Shown: piece after piece, positions 6,115 through 11,682 of the stretch
Position numbering within the stretch: the first letter of the stretch is position 1
Layout: each line of letters begins with the position of its first letter
Assembly (NCBI GenBank): GCA_948815685.1
Contig: CAQJOC010000016.1
Location: 1-11,682, forward strand
Direction of reading: 5' to 3'
Length of the DNA: 11,682 bases
From: an uncultured Eubacteriales bacterium
Lineage (GTDB): Bacteria > Bacillota > Clostridia > Oscillospirales > Acutalibacteraceae
Made by a program: the position numbers and the translations under genes
The notes under the pieces: generated by a model
What the model was told of the DNA's origin: nothing
The model's database searches: none
The model's input: the letters and a program-made list of their open reading frames with translations, nothing else

Positions 6115-7932
6115 TTATCCTTTTGACTGCTTTTTCATTCTTTGCTCTTTATTTAGTATTATTTTTCTTATACGTATATTTTTAGGCGTAACTTCCACCA
6201 ATTCATCATCATTTATAAATTCCAAAGACTGCTCCAGACTTAACCTGCTTGGAGGAGTTAATTTTAAAGCCTCATCCGAACCTGACGCTCTCATGTTGGT
6301 AATATGCTTCTTCTTACATACATTTACTACAACGTCTTCTGCTCTCGGACTAGCTCCAACTACCATCCCTTCATAAACGGCTTCGCCCGGTCCCACAAAT
6401 AATCTTCCTCTATCTTGTGCGGCAAACAATCCGTAACCGGTCGTTTCTCCCGTTTCATGGACTACAATTGAGCCCTGCTGTCTTTGAGAAATTTCACCTT
6501 TATAAGGTTCATATCCGTCAAATATATGGTTCATTATTCCGTTTCCGTTCGTATCTGTCAAAAATTCAGACCTATATCCCATCAATCCTCTAGATGGTAG
6601 TCTAAATTCCAAATGTGTGGTTCCATCCCCCTTTGCCACCATATTGCTCATCTCTGCCTTGCGAGGCCCAAGTTTTTCTATTACCGCTCCAACATAGCCA
6701 TCCGGAACTTCTACGGATAAAACTTCCATAGGTTCACATTTTTTTCCGTCAATTTCTTTCATTATAACTCGGGGCCTTGAAACTTGAAATTCGTACCCTT
6801 GACGCCTCATATTTTCAATAAGCACAGACAAATGAAGCTCCCCTCGCCCCGAAACACGAAAGGTATCTGAAGAATCGGTCTCTTCCACTCTCATGGCAAC
6901 ATTAGTCTCAATCTCTTTAAAAAGTCGGTCCCTTATATTTCTGGAGGTTACAAATTTCCCCTCACGTCCCGCAAATGGACTGTTATTTACCATAAAAAGC
7001 ATTGCTACCGTTGGTTCGTCTATTTTAACAAAAGGCAATGCCTCTACTTTATCCGGTGAACAAGCAGTTTCTCCTATGTTTAAGTCCTGTATTCCCGACA
7101 CCGCAACAATATCCCCGAGCTTGGCACTCTCAGATTCTACCCTTTTAAGCCCTTCAAATTGATAAAGAGTAACAATTTTTGCGTTTCTCGTTTCTCCGTT
7201 CATCATACAAATTGTAACATTTTGGCCAACTTTTATAGAACCTCTTTCTACTCTTCCTATTCCAATTCTTCCAACATATTCATCATAATCTATATTGGAA
7301 AATAATATCTGCAGTGGTCCATTTAAATCGCCTTCAGGAGGCGGAACTTCTTTAATTATTGTGTCGAACAAAGGTGTCAAATCTTTCCCTTTTTCATCTT
7401 TTTTAAGTGAAGCATACCCTTCACGTCCCGATGCGTATACGACTGGAAATTCTATCTGGTCTTCATTCGCTCCCAACTCAATAAATAAATCTATAACTTC
7501 ATCAACGACTTCATCAGGCCTGACTCCGGGTCTATCTATCTTATTTAAAACAACAACCGGTTTTTTACCAAGTCCCAATGCTTTTTTAAGTACAAACCTT
7601 GTTTGAGGCATACAACCTTCAAATGCATCAACCAGTAAAACAACTCCATCAACCATCATAAGAATTCTTTCAACTTCGCCTCCAAAGTCAGCATGACCCG
7701 GAGTATCTACTATGTTTATCTTTGTCCCATTATACATGACAGCTGTATTTTTCGATAAAATAGTAATACCTCTTTCTCTTTCAAGGTCATTTGAGTCCAT
7801 TACCCTCTCAGCAACCGCTTCATTTGAGCGAAAAATTCCGCTCTGCTTTAGCATTTGGTCAACAAGCGTTGTTTTTCCATGGTCAACGTGTGCGATTATT
7901 GCTATATTTCTTAAATCATTTCTTTTATCCAA
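6115..7932 (-). CDS. typA: Ribosome-associated translational GTPase TypA/BipA
   Basis: TypA (BipA) is an EF-G-like GTPase that binds the ribosome and helps 50S assembly and growth under cold or stress. The 605-residue protein has the usual family length. GTPase motifs: AHVDHGKT (15-22), RGIT (54-57), DTPGH (76-80), NKID (130-133). Then come the domain II and III segments and the family C-terminal domain; GRGELHLSVLIENMRRQG and GTTHLEFRLPSRGLMGYRSEF are typical of TypA rather than LepA or EF-G. The start is set at TTG (7930-7932), with GGGAG 8 bases upstream and a protein beginning MDKRNDLRNIAIIAHVDHGK. The longer reading from GTG at 7939-7941 would overlap the ribosome binding site itself. 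The gene lies 30 bases downstream of a histidine phosphatase gene on the same strand and is probably cotranscribed with it. Confidence 0.97.
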   Translation of the reverse strand: MDKRNDLRNIAIIAHVDHGKTTLVDQMLKQSGIFRSNEAVAERVMDSNDLERERGITILSKNTAVMYNGTKINIVDTPGHADFGGEVERILMMVDGVVLLVDAFEGCMPQTRFVLKKALGLGKKPVVVLNKIDRPGVRPDEVVDEVIDLFIELGANEDQIEFPVVYASGREGYASLKKDEKGKDLTPLFDTIIKEVPPPEGDLNGPLQILFSNIDYDEYVGRIGIGRVERGSIKVGQNVTICMMNGETRNAKIVTLYQFEGLKRVESESAKLGDIVAVSGIQDLNIGETACSPDKVEALPFVKIDEPTVAMLFMVNNSPFAGREGKFVTSRNIRDRLFKEIETNVAMRVEETDSSDTFRVSGRGELHLSVLIENMRRQGYEFQVSRPRVIMKEIDGKKCEPMEVLSVEVPDGYVGAVIEKLGPRKAEMSNMVAKGDGTTHLEFRLPSRGLMGYRSEFLTDTNGNGIMNHIFDGYEPYKGEISQRQQGSIVVHETGETTGYGLFAAQDRGRLFVGPGEAVYEGMVVGASPRAEDVVVNVCKKKHITNMRASGSDEALKLTPPSRLSLEQSLEFINDDELVEVTPKNIRIRKIILNKEQRMKKQSKG

Positions 7933-7940
7933 TTTGTTCA

Positions 7941-7948
7941 CTCCCTTT
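7941..7948 (-). promoter_or_regulatory. Ribosome binding site deciding the typA TTG start
   Basis: AAAGGGAG on the minus strand ends 8 bases before the TTG at 7930-7932. Its last G is also the first base of the GTG that opens the longest frame, so that GTG cannot be the start served by this site. Confidence 0.75.
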
Positions 7949-7962
7949 CAATTTATCAAAGT

Positions 7963-8661
7963 CTATACATTTTCTTCTTTCTTTCCGTTTTCTCCATCAA
8001 TTTGCTCATCTATCATGTTTTTAAATTTTCCACCTATCTTCTCTACATGTCCAAGTGGAATTTTTTCACATATTTCAAATACCTTATCCCTCATCCAAAG
8101 TCCCGGAGTAACTCTTACCGAATATCCACATCCATTAGCAACAATAAGCTCATATGGATTTAGCTTTGGCAATCCATACAGCGAAAGAATTGCCATTATT
8201 ACACCGCCATGTGCAAAAACGGCAGATGATGTTATTCCATTTCTCATTAAGTCTTCTATAAGTTTTTCTACCGCATTGCAAAGCCTTTTTTTAAATTGTT
8301 CTCCACTTTCTCCATTAGGCGGAGTCAATTGTCTTCCGCTTTTAATCCATGCTTGATATTGCGCATTATCTTTAAGTTCCGATGGTGTTTTAGTTTCCCA
8401 ATCTCCAAAATCGCATTCTTTTAAACCATCAATCACAATGGGTTCTGCTTCCGGGTATATTTCCCCGCAAGTTTGAATGCATCTTTTTAACGGGCTGCTA
8501 TAATATGCCTCAACCTTTGGATAACTACAATCATTTTTCAATTGTTTTAGCTTATTTAGACCTTCTTCGCAAACCGGAATATCTGTCACTCCAACATATT
8601 GTCCGTTTATATTTGCTTGTGTCATACCATGGCGAATAAAATTTATCACATATGACTTCAT
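7963..8661 (-). CDS. Histidine phosphatase family protein (phosphoglycerate mutase-like)
   Basis: A 232-residue cytoplasmic protein of the phosphoglycerate mutase-like branch of histidine phosphatases, which work through a phosphohistidine. Catalytic features: RHG (10-12, nucleophile His11) followed by MTQAN, SSPLKRC with Arg60, the acid/base Glu82 in ECDFGDWE, and FAHGG (149-153, second His151). The FGDWE motif recalls alpha-ribazole phosphatase (CobC), but many broad-specificity phosphatases share it and no cobalamin gene is nearby, so the substrate is left open. After about residue 200 comes a charged Lys/Glu-rich tail, IDEQIDGENGKKEENV. The start at ATG 8659-8661 has GGAGG 8 bases upstream; the ATG at 8674-8676 opening the longer frame overlaps that site. 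It sits 30 bases upstream of typA on the same strand and probably leads that transcript. Family secure, function not. Confidence 0.88.
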   Translation of the reverse strand: MKSYVINFIRHGMTQANINGQYVGVTDIPVCEEGLNKLKQLKNDCSYPKVEAYYSSPLKRCIQTCGEIYPEAEPIVIDGLKECDFGDWETKTPSELKDNAQYQAWIKSGRQLTPPNGESGEQFKKRLCNAVEKLIEDLMRNGITSSAVFAHGGVIMAILSLYGLPKLNPYELIVANGCGYSVRVTPGLWMRDKVFEICEKIPLGHVEKIGGKFKNMIDEQIDGENGKKEENV

Positions 8662-9021
8662 TAATGTTTCCTCCATTTTACCTTTTTATTTTTTAATCCT
8701 TACCTTTTTTGCCTTTTCCTTTTTCATCTTTTCCTTTTTTATTTTTACCCTTTTACTTCTTTACTTTTACTTCTTATTTTCCAAATTTATATTTTTATTT
8801 AATTTATTACATTTTCATTTTATTTTTCTTTTCTTTTTATTTTTCATTTTCATCAAGCGAAAAATTTGAGATAAAACAGGGTAATTTAAGAAAATAAAAT
8901 ACATAATTATTATTTTTTAGATTTTCCACAAAAGGCTATTTAAGTCACTATTTTTAAATTTGTAAAAACACTTTTTTAATTTTCATTTTTCCCCCATAAT
9001 TTCTCATTTGGTCTGGATAAA
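8662..9021. other. Pyrimidine-rich low-complexity spacer between plsY and the phosphatase gene
   Basis: 360 bases with no supportable gene. Roughly 8676-8855 is almost pure C/T with scattered A on the plus strand, so the transcribed RNA would be purine-rich. It contains units such as TTTTTAATCCTTACC (8690-8704) that resemble the 14-base repeat near 11200. A weak promoter candidate for the phosphatase lies at 8938-8966 on the minus strand (TTTACA, 17 bases, TTAAAT). No hairpin terminator for plsY was found. gpsA, which often follows plsY, is absent. Confidence 0.6.
8670..8674 (-). promoter_or_regulatory. Ribosome binding site deciding the phosphatase start
   Basis: GGAGG on the minus strand, 8 bases before the ATG at 8659-8661. 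An in-frame ATG at 8674-8676 overlaps this site and is therefore unlikely to be used. Confidence 0.75.
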
Positions 9022-9732
9022 TTAATTTTTTAAACTTATCCTCTTTTCAGTTCCGGATATCAGTCTTAATATATTGGATTTATGCTTAAGTATTACAAGT
9101 AAAGCGGTTAAAAACGCTATTGTTGTACATATCAAAACATAATAAATATTGCCGCCTGAAACTGAAAAATCTTTGTAATAAAACGCAAATGTTGCTATTG
9201 GATAAGAAGCCGCCGCAAATATTGAGGCAAATGAAACTATTTTTCCAATCACAAGCAACACTAAAAAAACGAATATTACAGTAAAAAATATTCTCTTATC
9301 CATGAGCAAAGTAATTGACCATCCGGTTAATATGCCTTTTCCACCTCTGAAACCAAAAAAACATGGGTAAATATGACCAATCACACACGCAAAACCTGAT
9401 AAAAACGCCAAATACATTAAAATTTCTTTATTTTCTTCCAAATTTTCTCCCCAAAAAACATTATTCTTTGCAATAATTTCCGAAACTCCTACCGCTAAGA
9501 CTCCTTTGGCAAAGTCCCCTACAAACGTCACGATTGCAGGTACTTTCCCAACTGACCTTAATACATTTGTAAATCCGGCGTTTCCACTTCCCATAGTTCT
9601 TATATCTTCTTTAGCGTATAGCCTTTTAGTTGATAATATGGAAAAATTTATTCCTCCAATTAAGTAAGAAAAAATCAATATCATACACAGCATAAACAAA
9701 TGGTCTTTAAAAATAATCAAAAAGTTCTCCAT
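9022..9732 (-). CDS. plsY: Acyl-phosphate:glycerol-3-phosphate acyltransferase PlsY
   Basis: PlsY is an integral membrane enzyme that transfers the acyl group from acyl-phosphate (made by PlsX) to glycerol-3-phosphate, the first step of phospholipid synthesis. The 236-residue protein is strongly hydrophobic with about five to six membrane segments. It carries the family's conserved loops: GSGNAGFTNVLR (48-59), GDFAKG (72-77), GHIYPCFFGFRGGKG (119-133) and HKSNILRLISGTE (217-229). The third residue of the usual GATN is Phe here (GFTN). The first 13 residues extend beyond what I recall for other PlsY, and the ribosome binding site is 17 bases from this ATG, so the start is less certain; Met14 or Met17 would fit the family but lack a ribosome binding site. 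It follows der by 52 bases on the same strand, an association common in Clostridia, and is probably cotranscribed with it. plsX is not in the window. Confidence 0.94.
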   Translation of the reverse strand: MENFLIIFKDHLFMLCMILIFSYLIGGINFSILSTKRLYAKEDIRTMGSGNAGFTNVLRSVGKVPAIVTFVGDFAKGVLAVGVSEIIAKNNVFWGENLEENKEILMYLAFLSGFACVIGHIYPCFFGFRGGKGILTGWSITLLMDKRIFFTVIFVFLVLLVIGKIVSFASIFAAASYPIATFAFYYKDFSVSGGNIYYVLICTTIAFLTALLVILKHKSNILRLISGTEKRISLKN

Positions 9733-9749
9733 GACATCAAAAATTTTAT

Positions 9750-9756
9750 CTCCTTT
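9750..9756 (-). promoter_or_regulatory. Unusually distant ribosome binding site of plsY
   Basis: AAAGGAG on the minus strand is 17 bases from the plsY ATG (9730-9732), against 7-11 for the other genes here. At the normal distance of 9 bases lies a TTG (9738-9740) in another frame, which is followed at once by ATG and stops after seven codons (9717-9719). Confidence 0.5.
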
Positions 9757-9758
9757 AT

Positions 9759-9797
9759 TTTTATTTACCTTTTTATTTCCCCTTTTATTTACCTTTT
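9759..9797. repeat. Direct repeat spanning the der stop codon
   Basis: TTTTATTTACCTTTT occurs at 9759-9773 and again, identically, at 9783-9797, a period of 24 bases. The second copy includes the der stop codon (9785-9787) and codons of the lysine/glycine tail. It belongs to the same polypyrimidine style of sequence as the spacers at 8676-8855 and 11190-11290. Confidence 0.75.
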
Positions 9798-11146
9798 CCT
9801 TTTGCCATATAATTTCCTAAAATCTTCTTTTCGCTTTTTTCGCGTATTATAAAATGAATAGGTGTACCTTTTAATTCAAACGTATTTCGTAGACAATTTT
9901 CTATGTATCTTTGATAAGAAAAATGAAAAAGTTCCGCTATATTAACAAAAAACACAAATTTCGGAGGCTTAATCCCAACCTGAGTAATATAATATATTTT
10001 CAGACGTTTACCTTTATCCGTCGGTGGCTGTGCCCTTGCCATCGCTTCATTCAGAATCTCATTTAATGTTCCGGTTGATATTCTGTTTGAGCAAGCTTTT
10101 GAAACATTATTTATAAGTTCGAATAATTTATCTATTCTTTGTCCGGTCTTTGCCGAAATGAATAATTCAGGTGCATATGACATAAACTTAAACTCATTTT
10201 TTATTTTTTCTCTGTATTCAGACATGGTTTTATCATTTTTTTCTAAAATATCCCACTTGTTTACTGCTATTATACATCCTTTTCCTGCCTCATGAGCGAG
10301 ACCTGCAACTTTTACATCCTGTTCAGTTATTCCCTCTGAAGCATCAAGCATTATTATGCAAACATCGCTTCGTTCAATAGCTAATTTAGAGCGGATAACA
10401 CTGTATTTCTCTATCGAATCATAAACTTTACTCTTACGCCTGAGTCCTGCTGTGTCCACCATATTATATGTTCCGAATCGGTTTACAATTTTTGCGTCTA
10501 TGCTATCTCTGGTTGTTCCCGCCATGTCAGAAACCAAACAGCGATTTTCGCCTAAAATTTTATTTATAAGCGAAGATTTCCCCACATTAGGTTTCCCTAT
10601 TACAGCAACATTTAAAATTTCATTTTCATCTTCATCCTGTTCCCATTCAGGAAGCTTGTCATAAACCGCATCAAGTAAATTTCCCGTTCCATGACCATGT
10701 ATAGATGAAATTTCAATAGGTTCGCCTAAACCAAGATTATAAAATTCATAAAATTCCGGCGGAGGGCTCCCCAAAGAATCACATTTATTAACGCACAAAA
10801 CAATGGGTTTTCCGCTTTTTTTTAAAATATCTGAAACTTCTTCATCAGAGGCAATAACACCTTCTCTGATACTTGTAACAAATATTATCGCGTCAGCAGA
10901 ATCTATTGCCATATATGTCTGGTCTAAAATTTTTTCTGTCACCGAAGTATTCGAAGAAAAATCCAGTCCACCGGTATCTATTAAGGATATATTTTTACCT
11001 CTCCATTCACAATTACCTAAAATTCTGTCTCTGGTTACTCCCGGAGTGTCATCTACTATGGACAAACGCTTTTTTACCAATCTGTTAAATAAAGTCGATT
11101 TCCCTACATTGGGACGCCCGACTATCGCAACTACCGGGATTGACAT
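9785..11146 (-). CDS. der: Ribosome biogenesis GTPase Der (EngA)
   Basis: Der is an essential GTPase with two tandem G domains that acts in maturation of the 50S ribosomal subunit. The 453-residue protein shows both domains: the first with GRPNVGKS (10-17), TPGVTRD (34-40), DTGG (57-60) and NKCD (120-123); the second with GKPNVGKS (184-191), AGTTRD (209-214), DTAG (231-234) and NKWD (296-299). A KH-like C-terminal domain (about 355-440) ends in the basic tail AKGKGK. An acidic linker (about 168-176) joins the two G domains. The ATG start is supported by AGGAGG about 11 bases upstream. plsY follows after 52 bases. Upstream is a terminator after rpmF, so der should have its own promoter; none was convincing. 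The last codons overlap a direct repeat, which may have shaped the tail. Confidence 0.97.
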   Translation of the reverse strand: MSIPVVAIVGRPNVGKSTLFNRLVKKRLSIVDDTPGVTRDRILGNCEWRGKNISLIDTGGLDFSSNTSVTEKILDQTYMAIDSADAIIFVTSIREGVIASDEEVSDILKKSGKPIVLCVNKCDSLGSPPPEFYEFYNLGLGEPIEISSIHGHGTGNLLDAVYDKLPEWEQDEDENEILNVAVIGKPNVGKSSLINKILGENRCLVSDMAGTTRDSIDAKIVNRFGTYNMVDTAGLRRKSKVYDSIEKYSVIRSKLAIERSDVCIIMLDASEGITEQDVKVAGLAHEAGKGCIIAVNKWDILEKNDKTMSEYREKIKNEFKFMSYAPELFISAKTGQRIDKLFELINNVSKACSNRISTGTLNEILNEAMARAQPPTDKGKRLKIYYITQVGIKPPKFVFFVNIAELFHFSYQRYIENCLRNTFELKGTPIHFIIREKSEKKILGNYMAKGKGK

Positions 11147-11199
11147 CTGATTTTTTCCCTCCTAGATAAACCCATTTCCCTATTGAAATAATTTTAATT

Positions 11200-11269
11200 T
11201 TTACTTTTTAATCTTTACTTTTTAATCTTTGCTTTTTAATCTTTACTTTTTAATCTTTGCTTTTTGCTC
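11200..11269. repeat. 14-base tandem repeat array upstream of der
   Basis: Five head-to-tail copies of a 14-base unit, TTTACTTTTTAATC on the plus strand. Copies 1, 2 and 4 (11200-11213, 11214-11227, 11242-11255) are identical, copy 3 (11228-11241) has G for A, and copy 5 (11256-11269) has GC changes at two places. A more degraded copy follows (11270-11283). On the der-coding strand the array is purine-rich and sits 54 bases before the start codon. Confidence 0.9.
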
Positions 11270-11332
11270 TTATATTTTTACTCTTACATTTCAATTTTTA
11301 ACTTCAATCTCTGATTTAAAAAATTTCTGTCC

Positions 11333-11362
11333 AAAAAAACAGAGAAGGATTTCTCCTCCCCC
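11333..11362 (-). terminator. Intrinsic terminator of rpmF
   Basis: On the minus strand GGGGGAGGA (11354-11362) pairs with TCCTTCTCT (11341-11349) across a GAAA tetraloop. All nine pairs form, three of them G-U, and the stem is followed by G and seven T (11333-11340). It starts about 15 bases after the rpmF stop. This is the clearest terminator in the window and separates rpmF from der. Confidence 0.8.
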
Positions 11363-11376
11363 TCTAATCCCAAATC

Positions 11377-11562
11377 CTAAGCTTCTACCTTTATTACTTC
11401 TCGGCCACGATAATATCCACAGCTCCGACATACTCGATGCATTAATTTATATTCACCGCATTTATCACATCTAATAAGTGTAGGTACTGTCAATTTCCAT
11501 ACATTGGAACGTCTTTTATTTCTTCTCGCTTTAGACGTTTTTCTTTTAGGTACTATCGCCAA
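11377..11562 (-). CDS. rpmF: 50S ribosomal protein L32
   Basis: L32 is a small zinc-ribbon protein of the large ribosomal subunit. The 61-residue protein shows the family signature: basic N-terminus [15 protein letters not shown], then WKLTVP, and a four-cysteine zinc ribbon (Cys32, Cys35, Cys45, Cys48) ending [10 protein letters not shown]. The start is TTG at 11560-11562, with GGAGG 8 bases upstream, giving [11 protein letters not shown], one residue longer than the common MAVPKRK. The longer open frame (from 11577) would translate the ribosome binding site itself. An intrinsic terminator follows directly, so rpmF is the last gene of its transcript. The frequent neighbour plsX is not downstream; der comes next instead. 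Confidence 0.96.
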   Translation of the reverse strand: MAIVPKRKTSKARRNKRRSNVWKLTVPTLIRCDKCGEYKLMHRVCRSCGYYRGREVIKVEA

Positions 11563-11570
11563 AGCACACA

Positions 11571-11575
11571 CCTCC
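11571..11575 (-). promoter_or_regulatory. Ribosome binding site deciding the rpmF TTG start
   Basis: GGAGG on the minus strand, 8 bases before the TTG at 11560-11562. This placement and the L32 family N-terminus both favour the shorter protein over the frame opening at 11577. Confidence 0.8.
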
Positions 11576-11615
11576 AAATTTTTACTAAGTACACTTTCTA
11601 TTAAATAATAATAGC

Positions 11616-11682
11616 CTAACCCAAAATTTTAAAAGCCTCTTCACCGACCTTCAAAGTCACATCATAAATTATACATCTGAAA
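11616..11682 (-). CDS. C-terminal end of an unidentified gene cut by the window edge
   Basis: An open minus-strand frame enters from the right edge and ends in TAG at 11616-11618, 53 bases before the rpmF start. The visible 21 residues end in [15 protein letters not shown]. The higher G+C of this stretch and its position upstream of rpmF suggest a real gene end. The gene usually found here is the DUF177/YceD family, but these residues do not match the YceD C-terminus as I remember it, so no name is given. Twenty-one open codons alone are weak evidence. Confidence 0.45.
   Translation of the reverse strand, partial: FRCIIYDVTLKVGEEAFKILG

Noticed and set aside
7712..8356. A long (214-codon) plus-strand open frame
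   Set aside because: It is antisense to the 5' end of typA and the phosphatase gene, whose catalytic motifs establish the minus strand as coding.
8709..8897. A 62-codon plus-strand frame rich in Phe, Ser and Tyr
   Set aside because: It is a translation of the polypyrimidine spacer, with no ribosome binding site, and is antisense to the likely leader of the phosphatase gene.

Overview
The window is an AT-rich stretch of chromosome from what looks like an endospore-forming, low-G+C Gram-positive bacterium, most likely a member of Clostridia. That is an inference from three things: two sporulation genes (gpr and spoIIP) side by side, strong GGAG-type ribosome binding sites, and an archaeal/eukaryotic-style prolyl-tRNA synthetase ending in tyrosine. 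I see no transposase, integrase, phage gene, CRISPR array, tRNA or rRNA. Nine complete genes are recognised by family motifs, and a tenth reading frame is cut by the right edge.

Layout from left to right. Positions 138-2635, minus strand: galU (UDP-glucose synthesis) and, upstream of it, proS, which has a near-consensus vegetative promoter. Positions 2636-3314 are non-coding. Positions 3315-5728, plus strand: gpr, which degrades the small acid-soluble spore proteins at germination, and spoIIP, a peptidoglycan hydrolase of forespore engulfment; long AT-rich spacers surround and separate them. Positions 5729-6114 are a convergent non-coding spacer. Positions 6115-8661, minus strand: a histidine phosphatase followed 30 bases later by the ribosome-associated GTPase typA/bipA. 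Positions 8662-9021 are a pyrimidine-rich low-complexity spacer. Positions 9022-11146, minus strand: der (ribosome-assembly GTPase) followed by plsY (glycerol-3-phosphate acyltransferase). Positions 11377-11562, minus strand: rpmF (ribosomal protein L32) with a good intrinsic terminator. Positions 11616-11682: the C-terminus of an unidentified minus-strand gene.

Most genes serve translation and envelope building (proS, typA, der, rpmF, galU, plsY), with a sporulation pair inserted on the opposite strand. The gene content is ordinary core genome and I found no convincing new system. The points most worth a second look are a 14-bp tandem repeat upstream of der with related polypyrimidine runs in other spacers (one runs through the der stop codon), the frequent use of TTG start codons (four of nine complete genes), and an oddly placed ribosome binding site in front of plsY.

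Four starts were moved inward from the longest open frame because a ribosome binding site and family alignment agree on a later codon: galU, typA, the phosphatase and rpmF.
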